A program made the position numbers and the translations under genes. Source: CAZSXU01 sp964610505 (GTDB taxonomy: Bacteria; Arandabacterota; Arandabacteria; JAGLYR01). From it: 64,000 nucleotides of DNA. Each line of letters begins with the position of its first letter. Within the stretch, counting starts at the first letter, position 1. The stretch spans positions 248,001-312,000 of the forward strand of contig CAZSXU010000001.1 in NCBI GenBank assembly GCA_964610505.1, written 5' to 3'. The notes under the pieces were generated by a model. It ran no database searches. It worked only from the letters and a program-made list of their open reading frames with translations, and had not been told where the DNA came from. Shown piece after piece: positions 36,937 through 44,612 of this stretch.

Positions 36937-37413
36937 CTACTTCACGTCCACTTGGGCTCCAACTTCTTCAAGCTTCGCCTTAATGTCGTTGGCCTCTTCG
37001 GTCGGCACGCCTTCCTTGATCACGGTCGGCGCCTTGTCGACGAGGTCTTTGGCTTCCTTCAGGCCCAACTGCGGGAGGATCGCCCGCACGACCTTGATCA
37101 CCTGAATCTTCTTGTCGCCCACCGCCGTAAGATGCACATCAAACTCGGTCTTCGCTTCCGCTTCTCCGCCACCCTCGCCACCGCCCGCCATAGGGGCCGC
37201 CATCATGGCCGGCGCGGCAGCCGAGACGTTAAAGCGATCTTCCATCGCGCTGACCAGATCCGCGACTTCGAGAAACGTCATCTTCTCGATCATCTCGATC
37301 ACTTTCTCGACGTTGTCCTTCTTGGCCGACGATTTCTTCGTGGTTTTTTCCTTCGTTTCTCCCACCTTTTCGGCTACCGCCTCTTCCTTTGGTTCCTTGG
37401 CCGAGGGACTCAT
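36937..37413 (-). CDS. rplL: 50S ribosomal protein L7/L12 with long N-terminal extension
   Basis: L7/L12 forms the flexible stalk that recruits GTPases. The ATG at 37413 has GGAGGTGAAC upstream. The normal body is here: EKVIEMIEKMTFLEVADLV dimer domain, Ala/Met/Gly hinge and the KTEFDVHLTAVGDKKIQVIK C-terminal domain. In front lies an extra segment of about 35 Lys/Glu-rich residues (KEPKEEAVAEKVGETKEKTT), making 158 residues against about 121. Confidence 0.95.
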   Translation of the reverse strand: MSPSAKEPKEEAVAEKVGETKEKTTKKSSAKKDNVEKVIEMIEKMTFLEVADLVSAMEDRFNVSAAAPAMMAAPMAGGGEGGGEAEAKTEFDVHLTAVGDKKIQVIKVVRAILPQLGLKEAKDLVDKAPTVIKEGVPTEEANDIKAKLEEVGAQVDVK

Positions 37414-37419
37414 CCGTTC

Positions 37420-37500
37420 ACCTCCGTTGTCCGCTTCATCGTTCTGCTGTTTCCAGACCCCGCTGCCCCAGCGTCCCTCGCAAGGCTTGGGGGGTCCCAT
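37420..37500 (-). promoter_or_regulatory. Possible RNA hairpin between rplJ and rplL
   Basis: In the 100-base rplJ-rplL gap the minus strand contains GACCCC and GGGGTC arms (near 37483 and 37454) able to enclose a GC-rich internal stem. It may set the rplL to rplJ expression ratio; this is inference. Confidence 0.3.
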
Positions 37501-37513
37501 CACTCATCTCGAC

Positions 37514-38050
37514 TTAACCCTGTCCACCTTCCTGGGCCGCCTTCTGTTCCTGAACGGCCGCCAGCGCTCTCACGAGACCCTGTCCCACGCCTTTCATGGC
37601 CCAGATCAGGCTTCTCAGCGGAGACTGGAGGCCACCCATGAACTGCGACAGGAGAACTTCCCTCGCCGGCAGTTTGGCAATGCGCCAGACCTGCTCCGCA
37701 TTCAGCAAACGTCCCTCAATCACACCCGCCTTGATGCTGGGACGCTCGTACTCATCCACGAACTCCTTCAGAACTCTCGCCGGGACGGCGGGATCCTCCA
37801 TGCACGTGACAAGTGCGGTAGGACCGCTGAGATATGGGAGGACACTCTCGACCGCGGTTCCCTCCACCGCCCGCTTTGCCAGCCGGTTCTTGATCACCCG
37901 GAACTGCACGGCGTTCTTCCGGCACTTCTGACGGAGAATACCGATCGCCTCCACATTGAGACCCGTGAAGTCCGCAAGGTAGATTCCCGGTTTCTCCTGG
38001 AACAGCTCCGCCAATTCCTTGACGACAGCTTCCTTCTCCGGTGTCGCCAT
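37514..38050 (-). CDS. rplJ: 50S ribosomal protein L10
   Basis: L10 anchors L7/L12 dimers to the ribosome. The ATG at 38050 (MATPEKEAVVKELAELF) is preceded by GGAAGGGAG; 178 residues. It shows GIYLADFTGLNVEAIGILRQ and VIKNRLAKRAVEGT, and a C-terminal helix (LRSLIWAMKGVGQGLVRALA) for L7/L12 binding. The end is Gln/Glu/Ala-rich. Confidence 0.95.
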   Translation of the reverse strand: MATPEKEAVVKELAELFQEKPGIYLADFTGLNVEAIGILRQKCRKNAVQFRVIKNRLAKRAVEGTAVESVLPYLSGPTALVTCMEDPAVPARVLKEFVDEYERPSIKAGVIEGRLLNAEQVWRIAKLPAREVLLSQFMGGLQSPLRSLIWAMKGVGQGLVRALAAVQEQKAAQEGGQG

Positions 38051-38084
38051 GACCAAACTCCCTTCCAACTCAAACCCGGCGGCG

Positions 38085-38792
38085 CTACGCCGTGCGGGAC
38101 GCGCCGATCTCGGATTGCACGTCCACCTTCACACCCGGGCCCATGGTGCTCGATAAGGTGATGGTGTGGATGAACCGGCCTTTGGCCGTGGCGGGTTTCG
38201 CCCTTACCAGCTCGGCCACCAAGGCGCGCACATTACCCACCAGTTGCGTTTCTTCAAACGAAGCCCGCCCCACCAGGGCATGGATGTTTCCGGCGCGGTC
38301 GACTCGATATTCGATTCGACCGGCCTTGAGATCCTGGACGGCCTTTGCGACTTCGAAGGTCACGGTTCCGGCCTTGGGGTTCGGCATGAGGCCGCGAGGT
38401 CCAAGGATCTTCCCGAGTTTTCCCACTTCGCTCATCATGTCCGGCGTAGCGATGGCGGCGTCGAATTCGAGCCACCCCCCCTTGATCTTCTCCACGTACT
38501 CGCCGGACCCTACGAAGTCCGCCCCTGCTTCCTGGGCTTCTTTCTCCTTCTCTCCCTTTGCAAGCACCAGCACCTTCACCGACTTGCCGGTACCGTGGGG
38601 AAGCCGGACCGTTCCACGGACCATCTGGTCCGCCCGCCGGGGATCGACACCCAGCCTGGCGGCGAAATCAATGGTCTCATCGAATTTCGCCTTGGAGTTC
38701 TGCTTGACCAACCGCACCGCTTCTTCCAGCGCGTAGGTCTGCATTCGGTCGAAAGACTTGCTCGCTTCTTCGTATCGCTTGCCCCGTTTCAT
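38085..38792 (-). CDS. rplA: 50S ribosomal protein L1
   Basis: L1 forms the mobile stalk at the E site and can repress its own mRNA. At 235 residues it contains DETIDFAARLGVDPRRADQM, VRGTVRLPHGTGKSVKVLV and the GPRGLMPNPKAGTVT signature. A 144-base gap (38793-38936) separates it from rplK; no gene is seen there. Confidence 0.97.
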   Translation of the reverse strand: MKRGKRYEEASKSFDRMQTYALEEAVRLVKQNSKAKFDETIDFAARLGVDPRRADQMVRGTVRLPHGTGKSVKVLVLAKGEKEKEAQEAGADFVGSGEYVEKIKGGWLEFDAAIATPDMMSEVGKLGKILGPRGLMPNPKAGTVTFEVAKAVQDLKAGRIEYRVDRAGNIHALVGRASFEETQLVGNVRALVAELVRAKPATAKGRFIHTITLSSTMGPGVKVDVQSEIGASRTA

Positions 38793-38936
38793 CTCATGGC
38801 CTCTGACGCTGAAGTCTCAGGAAAACAGAGAATGGAGGATCGACTACAGAGCTCCGGTGGGCCCACGGCTCGACGTGCTCCATTGCTCCAGCATGTGCAG
38901 TCCGTGAGCCCCGAACAGGCCCATGGATCGCACATG

Positions 38937-39380
38937 TTACCCTTCCACCTCGATGCCCATGTTCCGAGCCGTGCCCGCAATCATCGAGACGGCCTGATTC
39001 AGATCCTCCGTGTTCAAGTCCGTCATCTTCGCCTTGGCGATTTCTTCCAGCTGCGAGCGGGTCACCGTCCCGACCTTTTCCTTATGCGGCTCCCCGGACC
39101 CTTTGGCGATTCCGGCCGCTTTCTTCAACAGCACCGCCGCCGGGGGGGTCTTGATCTCGAACAGGAAACTCCGGTCCTGGAAGATCGTCACCACCGCCGG
39201 TACAATCAGGCCGGCCTGGTCCTGAGTCCGGGCGTTGTAGGCCTTGCAGAACTCCATAATGTTGACCCCGTGCTGGCCCAGCGCGGGTCCCACGGGAGGG
39301 GCCGGTGTCGCGGCTCCGCCCTGGACATGGAGTTTCACGGTGGCCATGATCTTCTTCCCCTTGGGCACTTTTGGTGGCAT
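38937..39380 (-). CDS. rplK: 50S ribosomal protein L11
   Basis: L11 binds the GTPase-associated centre of 23S rRNA. At 147 residues it shows GAATPAPPVGPALGQHGVNI, MEFCKAYNARTQDQAGLIVP and AKAKMTDLNTEDLNQAVSMI. It lies 68 bases after nusG. Confidence 0.97.
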   Translation of the reverse strand: MPPKVPKGKKIMATVKLHVQGGAATPAPPVGPALGQHGVNIMEFCKAYNARTQDQAGLIVPAVVTIFQDRSFLFEIKTPPAAVLLKKAAGIAKGSGEPHKEKVGTVTRSQLEEIAKAKMTDLNTEDLNQAVSMIAGTARNMGIEVEG

Positions 39381-39448
39381 GTCTGTTCTCTCCCAAACGG
39401 CACCCGGCGGTCAGACCGGGCACACTGCAATCCGCCTTGCTCTATGAA

Positions 39449-39979
39449 TCAGAGACTCTTCACCTGCAGGAAATCCAGTTCCACGGGCGTCGCACGGCCG
39501 AAGATGCTCACCATGACCTTGAGTTTTCCCCGCTCCGGGTTGATTTCCTCCACGACGCCGCTGAAATCGGTGAAGGGGCCGTCGACCACCTTCACGTGGT
39601 CCCCGATTCGATAAGGAATTTCCGTGGACGGCTTCGCCTTGGCGACTTCCACCTGCCCGAGAACACGCTTCACTTCCTCGTCCCGGAGGGGAACCGGCCT
39701 TGTCCCTTCGGTCACAAAGTGCGTGACCCCCGGCGTGTTGGTCACGAGGTGGAGCGTCTCCGTATCAAGATCCATCTCCACCAGAACGTAGCTCGGGAAG
39801 AACTTCCGCGTCGTCACCGTCTTCTTCCCGTTCTTCATTTCCGTGACGTTTTCCGTCGCAACCAACACGCGGCCGACTTTCTCCTCCAGTCCCGCGCCGG
39901 CGACGGCCCGTTCCAAACTGGACCTGACCTTGTTCTCATGACCCGAGTACGTGTGTATCACATACCACTTCTTTGTCAT
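39449..39979 (-). CDS. nusG: Transcription elongation/termination factor NusG
   Basis: NusG binds RNA polymerase, links it to Rho or the ribosome and modulates pausing. At 176 residues it starts KKWYVIHTYSGHENKV, has the FFPSYVLVEMDLDTET segment of the NGN domain, and a C-terminal KOW domain (GDHVKVVDGPFTDFSGVVEE). It is 30 bases after secE. Confidence 0.97.
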   Translation of the reverse strand: MTKKWYVIHTYSGHENKVRSSLERAVAGAGLEEKVGRVLVATENVTEMKNGKKTVTTRKFFPSYVLVEMDLDTETLHLVTNTPGVTHFVTEGTRPVPLRDEEVKRVLGQVEVAKAKPSTEIPYRIGDHVKVVDGPFTDFSGVVEEINPERGKLKVMVSIFGRATPVELDFLQVKSL

Positions 39980-40009
39980 AACTCCGCTCGTCTGGTAGAC
40001 GTCTTGCCG

Positions 40010-40195
40010 CTATCTCATCAAATGCCCGATGATCCAGCCCAGTACCCGATCCACCACACCGATGAAGATCGTGATGAGAATCACGGCCACGATGACGACC
40101 TTGGTCGAGTTCTTCAGTTCCTCCAGCGTCGGCCAGCTGACCTTCGACATCTCGACCTTGACTTCCCTCAGGAATCTCTGGATTCTGTCCTTCAT
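40010..40195 (-). CDS. secE: Protein translocase subunit SecE
   Basis: A 61-residue short SecE with one transmembrane helix (VVIVAVILITIFIGVVDRVL) after the amphipathic VKVEMSKVSWPTLEELKNS segment. It clamps SecY. It lies between tRNA-Trp and nusG. Upstream, 40207-40237 holds a tandem copy of TACGCTCTCAAA. Confidence 0.95.
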   Translation of the reverse strand: MKDRIQRFLREVKVEMSKVSWPTLEELKNSTKVVIVAVILITIFIGVVDRVLGWIIGHLMR

Positions 40196-40248
40196 CTCGA
40201 CCCGCCCGCATACGCTCTCAAAAATACGCTCTCAAAGATCTGCAAGAT

Positions 40249-40325
40249 TGGCAGGCCTGGCAGGATTCGAACCTGCAACCACCGGATTTGGAGTCCGGCG
40301 CTCTGCCAGTTAGAGCTACAGGCCT
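40249..40325 (-). tRNA. tRNA-Trp (anticodon CCA), 3' CCA encoded
   Basis: On the minus strand: acceptor AGGCCTG paired with CAGGCCT, D arm TAGCTC...GAGC, anticodon arm CCGGA-CTCCAAA-TCCGG, T arm GCAGG-TTCGAAT-CCTGC, then G and CCA. It stands between rpmG and secE, a location shared with many bacteria. Confidence 0.96.
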
Positions 40326-40364
40326 GTTCCGGTCCACCGTTCAATCAGCTTCCGCAAGGGCCGC

Positions 40365-40514
40365 CTACCTCGTCTCCTTATGAGGGGTATGCGTCCCGCA
40401 GAACCGGCAGAACTTCTTGAATTCGAGCCGGTCCGTCTGCGTGCGCTTGTTTTTCGTGTGTGTGTAGTTCCGGCGCTTGCACTTCGTGCAGGCCAGGATG
40501 ACGATTTCTCTCAC
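40365..40514 (-). CDS. rpmG: 50S ribosomal protein L33, zinc form
   Basis: A 49-residue frame starting at GTG 40514 (REIVILACTKCKRRNYTHTK) and ending CGTHTPHKETR. Cys9/Cys12 and Cys36/Cys39 form the zinc ribbon, so this is the C+ form. GGAG lies nine bases before the GTG. It follows tuf copy 2 and precedes tRNA-Trp. Confidence 0.94.
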   Translation of the reverse strand: MREIVILACTKCKRRNYTHTKNKRTQTDRLEFKKFCRFCGTHTPHKETR

Positions 40515-40537
40515 GTCTCTCTACTCCACCGAAGAAT

Positions 40538-41826
40538 CCCTTGCCTGATTCCTTTTGATGGTGGGTTTATTCGATCACTTCGGAGATGACCCCGGCGCCC
40601 ACGGTCCGGCCTCCCTCGCGAATCGCAAACCGCAACTCCTTCTCCATCGCAATCGGCGTGATCAACTCCACCGACAACTCCACGTTGTCGCCCGGCATCA
40701 CCATCTCACGCCCCTCGGGAAGCTGCGCCACCCCCGTCACATCCGTCGTCCGAAAATAAAACTGAGGACGGTACCCATCAAAAAACGGCGTGTGACGACC
40801 CCCCTCCTCCTTCGTCAATATGTACACCTCACCCCGAAACTTCGTGTGAGGCGTAATCGAACTCGGCGCCGCCAACACCATCCCCCGCTCCAACTCGTCC
40901 TTCTCCATCCCACGCAACAACAACCCAATGTTGTCGCCCGCCTCCGCCTCATCCATGATCTTCCGAAACATCTCCACGCCCGTCACTACCGTCTTACGGG
41001 TCTCCTTGATCCCAACCCGCTCCATCGTGTCCCCAACCTTTACCCGACCACGCTCCACTCGACCCGTCCCCACCGTCCCACGACCCGTTATGCTAAACAC
41101 ATCCTCCACCGGCATCAAAAACGGCTTGTCCACATCCCGAACCGGCAACGGTATATGCTCATCCACCGCCTTCATCAACTCCCAAACAAAACCGCACTTC
41201 TCACACTCTTCCTTCCCACAACCACACTCCGACGCCTCCTTCGCACTCCCACGAACCACCGGAATGTCATCCCCCGGAAACTCATACTTCGACAACAACT
41301 CCCGAACCTCCATGTCCACCAACTCCAAAATCTCCGGGTCGTCCACCAAATCCACCTTGTTCAAAAATACCACAACCGCCGGCACGTTCACCTGACGCGC
41401 CAACAACACGTGCTCCCGTGTCTGAGGCATCGGACCATCCGCCGCACTCACCACCAATATCGCCCCGTCCATCTGCGCCGCACCCGTAATCATGTTCTTC
41501 ACATAATCCGCATGACCCGGACAGTCCACGTGAGCATAATGACGATTGTCCGTCTCGTACTCCACATGCGATATCGCGATCGTCAAAATCTTCGTCTCAT
41601 CACGACGCCCCTGTGACTCCGAAGCCTTCGCCACCTCATCGTAACTCACAAAACGCGCCAACCCCCTCGACGACAAACACTTCGTGATCGCACTCGTCAA
41701 CGCCGTCTTCCCATGATCCACATGACCTATCGTCCCTATGTTCACGTGAGGCTTCGTGCGTACAAACTTCTCCTTCGCCATTACCCACACCCTCCTACAA
41801 TGCGCCGCTCCCTCGTCGGCTCGTTC
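40538..41826. repeat. Duplicated tuf segment, copy 2 of 2
   Basis: The match of 24428-25716 at a constant offset of 16110 bases. The flanks are unrelated: rpmG on one side and the tRNA-Thr(GGT) spacer on the other. Confidence 0.9.
40567..41781 (-). CDS. tuf: Elongation factor Tu, copy 2 (tRNA-tuf operon)
   Basis: Same 404-residue protein as 24457-25671, apparently without a single base change, so both loci are kept identical by recent duplication or continuing gene conversion. This copy is the tufB-equivalent: it stands right after tRNA-Thr(GGT) in a tRNA-Thr, Tyr, Gly, Thr, tuf order like that of E. coli and is co-transcribed from the promoter at 42640. The unusual switch I, cysteine cluster and codon use are described under copy 1. 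Confidence 0.97.
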   Translation of the reverse strand: MAKEKFVRTKPHVNIGTIGHVDHGKTALTSAITKCLSSRGLARFVSYDEVAKASESQGRRDETKILTIAISHVEYETDNRHYAHVDCPGHADYVKNMITGAAQMDGAILVVSAADGPMPQTREHVLLARQVNVPAVVVFLNKVDLVDDPEILELVDMEVRELLSKYEFPGDDIPVVRGSAKEASECGCGKEECEKCGFVWELMKAVDEHIPLPVRDVDKPFLMPVEDVFSITGRGTVGTGRVERGRVKVGDTMERVGIKETRKTVVTGVEMFRKIMDEAEAGDNIGLLLRGMEKDELERGMVLAAPSSITPHTKFRGEVYILTKEEGGRHTPFFDGYRPQFYFRTTDVTGVAQLPEGREMVMPGDNVELSVELITPIAMEKELRFAIREGGRTVGAGVISEVIE

Positions 41827-41850
41827 CTAACGGTGCGTCTTTTGAACCTG

Positions 41851-41926
41851 TGGAGCCCACGATCGGACTCGAACCGATGACCTTTTGCTTACCATGCAAA
41901 TGCTCTACCAACTGAGCTACGTGGGC
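41851..41926 (-). tRNA. tRNA-Thr (anticodon GGU), CCA encoded
   Basis: Acceptor GCCCACG / CGTGGGC, anticodon arm TTTGC-ATGGTAA-GCAAA with GGT at positions 34-36, T arm ATCGG-TTCGAGT-CCGAT, discriminator T and CCA. It is 69 bases before the tuf ATG. Confidence 0.95.
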
Positions 41927-41981
41927 TCGAATGCCTCCCGGCTTGACGCCGGATGATTCCAAGGTCCGGTCTCTGCATAGT

Positions 41982-42058
41982 TGGAGCGGGAAACGGGATT
42001 CGAACCCGCGACCCTCAGCTTGGAAGGCTGATGCTCTAGCCAACTGAGCTATTCCCGC
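41982..42058 (-). tRNA. tRNA-Gly (anticodon UCC), CCA encoded
   Basis: Acceptor GCGGGAA / TTCCCGC, anticodon arm TCAGC-CTTCCAA-GCTGA, T arm GCGGG-TTCGAAT-CCCGT, then T and CCA. Confidence 0.95.
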
Positions 42059-42197
42059 GCCGACGACGAAGGGCACACATATCCCCGGCAACGATCTCGC
42101 GAGGGACATGAACCCATCCCCGGCAACATCCGTTCGCTCTAGAAACGCAGGGGATGACCCGTCATCTTACCTGCGAGGGGCGGCGGTTCCGTGATTT

Positions 42198-42242
42198 GAG
42201 TCTCCCCTGTCCAATATCGATTGGGACAAGTGCCCGAGACTC
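42198..42242 (-). repeat. Hairpin related to module 1, inside the tRNA cluster
   Basis: Minus-strand GAGTCTC (42236-42242) pairs with GAGACTC (42198-42204) around an inner TGTCCCAAT / ATTGGACA stem. The left arm and loop start (GGAGTCTCGGGC) match the module 1 hairpin at 4772-4801. It lies in the unusually long (275-base) spacer between tRNA-Tyr and tRNA-Gly. The rest of that spacer shows only a 12-base direct repeat (ATCCCCGGCAAC at 42081 and 42116). Confidence 0.5.
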
Positions 42243-42333
42243 CTTTGCCAACGCCTCCCCTTGAGCGATGATGGTTTGTTGGCCTTTTTCGTTTTAGGTC
42301 CGAAGACCAGAACGTGGATCCCTGCAGGGCCTA

Positions 42334-42418
42334 TGGTGGGGAGGAGAGGATTCGAACCTCTGAAGGCGTCGCCAGCAGATTTACAGTCTGCCCCCTTTGA
42401 CCGCTCGGGAACCTCCCC
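42334..42418 (-). tRNA. tRNA-Tyr (anticodon GUA), class II, CCA encoded
   Basis: Acceptor GGGGAGG / CCTCCCC, anticodon arm GCAGA-CTGTAAA-TCTGC, long variable arm (TGGCGACGCCTTC), T arm AGAGG-TTCGAAT-CCTCT, then A and CCA. Confidence 0.95.
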
Positions 42419-42533
42419 CATAACCATTCGCCGCCGCTTCGCGTCATCGGCGAGAGTAGTGAACAAACAAGCACACTACGGCGGCGCGCCCACTGAGGAA
42501 CAACCAAGTCCGACTTCTCGCGGACGCCCATCC

Positions 42534-42608
42534 TGGAGCTGGCGAGAGGACTTGAACCCCCAACCTCCTCATTACAAGTGAGATGCTCTACCATTGAGCT
42601 ACGCCAGC
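42534..42608 (-). tRNA. tRNA-Thr (anticodon UGU), CCA encoded
   Basis: Acceptor GCTGGCG / CGCCAGC, anticodon arm TCTCA-CTTGTAA-TGAGG, T arm GGGGG-TTCAAGT-CCTCT (two G-T pairs), then T and CCA. It is the first gene of the tRNA-tuf operon. Confidence 0.94.
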
Positions 42609-42639
42609 CCAGCCAAGAGCTTTCCCAAAGTAAATATGC

Positions 42640-42668
42640 AAGATAACAAAGCCCTCCGGAAGTGTCAA
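42640..42668 (-). promoter_or_regulatory. Strong promoter of the tRNA-tuf-secE-nusG operon
   Basis: Minus-strand TTGACA (42663-42668), a 17-base spacer and TATCTT (42640-42645), with an A/T run just upstream (GATTTTTTTG) resembling an UP element. The start would be about 25 bases before tRNA-Thr(UGU). Confidence 0.8.
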
Positions 42669-43179
42669 CAAAAAAATCGCCCGATTGCATCACTTTTTTC
42701 CACCCGGCGCGGCCGAATTCGCGCCCACCGTCGACGTTCGGCCGGTCGCGAGCAGGCTCGATTCCCCACTCTTGGCCCCCGCGAGCATCGACCGCAATCC
42801 CGAGCATCGCGGGATACTGTTGAGTGGGGTCGTTTCTCCAACGTTGGTCCCCGCCTCCTGTTGGGGCAATGTTATGCCTGGCAATAGATTAGACAATCCT
42901 CGAGGGCGGGATGGGCGAACCGGAACTTGCGGCTTCAGCCCCCAAACACAGAGCGGCTTCGCAACTGCCATTGTGACACCATTGCCGCCCTTGCAAATAG
43001 TTGCTAATAAAGACATCCGGCGTGCTAACGCCAAAGCGCTACGCCACAGTGGCGGTTTGTTGTCCAGAGCTGGACCCTGTCGCTCCCAGGAAGGCCCACT
43101 TCCATCGACTACCTCTTTCTATACCTCTTTTATATATACCTCTCTTCTACATCTCTCAGGAGGAGGATTCTGCGGTATA
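42669..43179. other. Intergenic region, no gene recognised
   Basis: This 511-base gap separates the operon promoter from the end of the radical SAM gene. It contains short dyads (CCCGAGCATCGCGGGA near 42797) and an AT-rich pyrimidine tract at about 43110-43160. A plus-strand ATG at 43184 with an AGGAGGAGG site at 43158 opens a frame that runs only into the antisense of the next gene, so I do not call it. Confidence 0.4.
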
Positions 43180-44340
43180 TCATATGAACCGACGAAGGAG
43201 CCCGCTCACCGTTTCCTCGAATCCTCCCTCGGCCTTCAGACGGTGGGCGCGCTCTTGCGCCCACCGGCGACGGCGCGTATCGTCCATGTCTTCCAGACGG
43301 CGGAACAGACCCGTCCGCCGGCCGATGACGTAAGTGTCCCGGTCCTCCGGGTCCAGTGACAAGAACTCGTCGAGTCTGGCGAGAATCTTGTCTTTGTCAT
43401 CGGGCAGCTGTCCTTCGACTTCCATCAGGAGATTCAGGATGTGGTCGCTCACGACGCGTGAACCGACTCCCTCCAGCTGTTCGATGAAAAGACGGATCTC
43501 CTCGACGGTCTCGACGTCGTTCGGAGGCTCGAACTCACCCCTCTCCACCTGATCCGCCAGAGGGACGCCTTCGGGAACGGCCAGACTGCGCAGCCGGATG
43601 AAGTGAGGATCGATCTCGTTCAACACTCGGGCCGTTTCCTCGGCATGCTTCTTCGAGAGCGCCCGGCCGCCGAGTCCCGGCATCACGTACTCCGAAAGTT
43701 CCAGACCCGCCTCGAGGACCCGCCGCCCTCCCGCAATGTGCTTCTCGGCCGTGCATCCCTTCCGAACCAATCGAAGAACCTCATCGCTTCCGGATTCCAG
43801 GCCCACGTGCACGCGGTCCAGCCCCACCTCCCGCAACATCCGCAGGTCTTCCACGCTCCGCCGCGCAAGCGTTTGAGAGCGCGCGTAGCAGGTCACCCGC
43901 TCGATGGAGGGGAAGGCCTCCCTCAGCGCCCGGAGAATCGTTGCAAGATCGTCGGGCTTCACAACCAGGCTGTCCGCATCCTGGAGGAAGGCGGACGACC
44001 CGCCGCCCGACAACCAGAGGAGGAGAGATCGAATCGGAAGGCTGAGACCCGGTCCGTGGAGCAGCCGGCCCAGAACCTCGGGTGGAAACGCGCCGCCGTA
44101 GCCCAGGTTCGCCGACATCTGCTTGAGGAGGTCATACCCTCGCTTCATGGCGTCGATGTCGGACAGAACTTCGTCGACGGTCCTGCGAGAGAATCGAGTA
44201 TCCTTGTAGACGGGGCAGAAGGTGCACCGATTCCAGGGACAGTTCCGCGTGACCCGGATGAGGAGCGACGTGGCCTCGCTCGGCGGCCGGATGGGACCCT
44301 GTTCGAAATGGATATTGTGCTCAGGCTGTTTCATCGTCAT
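43180..44340 (-). CDS. Radical SAM protein with CX4CX2C cluster motif
   Basis: A 386-residue protein starting at the ATG at 44340 (MTMKQPEHNIHFEQGP), with GGAGG upstream; the frame runs further but without homology. Near residue 34 it has NCPWNRCTFCPVYK: three cysteines spaced CX4CX2C instead of the standard CX3CX2C. It also has LWLSGGGSSAFLQDADSLV, ARSQTLARRS and GLDRVHVGLESGSDEVL, typical of the Elp3-like/COG1032 TIM barrel. No partner domain such as B12-binding is present. The reaction is unknown. It stands alone, with no operon partner. Confidence 0.8.
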   Translation of the reverse strand: MTMKQPEHNIHFEQGPIRPPSEATSLLIRVTRNCPWNRCTFCPVYKDTRFSRRTVDEVLSDIDAMKRGYDLLKQMSANLGYGGAFPPEVLGRLLHGPGLSLPIRSLLLWLSGGGSSAFLQDADSLVVKPDDLATILRALREAFPSIERVTCYARSQTLARRSVEDLRMLREVGLDRVHVGLESGSDEVLRLVRKGCTAEKHIAGGRRVLEAGLELSEYVMPGLGGRALSKKHAEETARVLNEIDPHFIRLRSLAVPEGVPLADQVERGEFEPPNDVETVEEIRLFIEQLEGVGSRVVSDHILNLLMEVEGQLPDDKDKILARLDEFLSLDPEDRDTYVIGRRTGLFRRLEDMDDTRRRRWAQERAHRLKAEGGFEETVSGLLRRFI

Positions 44341-44497
44341 CGCTCGGCGGACCTCCGTGAACACTTCCATGGTAGCCGAATGGGCGAATGGGAGAAAGGG
44401 AGAATGGGCAACACGGCAACAAGGCGAAGCGGCCGGCCCGAGCATGCAGCGAGAGGCCATGACTGCGGAAGGTTCCGGCGGGAACTCATTTTCACAC

Positions 44498-44526
44498 TTG
44501 TTACTGGATTGGCCAGCCCGTAGAGT
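44498..44526 (+). promoter_or_regulatory. Candidate promoter of the membrane protein at 44613
   Basis: TTGTTA (44498-44503), a 17-base spacer and TAGAGT (44521-44526). The 44341-44497 stretch before it includes a GAATGGGAGAAAGGGAGAAT simple-sequence string. Confidence 0.4.
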
Positions 44527-44612
44527 GATTCTTTGTCTGGCACTGTCGCTCGCGGAATGTCATCCTAACGCATTCCGGGCGGACAGCGCGTGCAATGGTG
44601 GAAGGATGATCC

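Noticed and set aside
38793..38936. L1/L11 autoregulatory leader between rplK and rplA
   Set aside because: The gap is long enough, but I could not identify an L1-binding motif with confidence.
43184..43333. Short plus-strand gene behind AGGAGGAGG
   Set aside because: The frame is almost entirely antisense to the end of the radical SAM gene and encodes an Arg-rich shadow.
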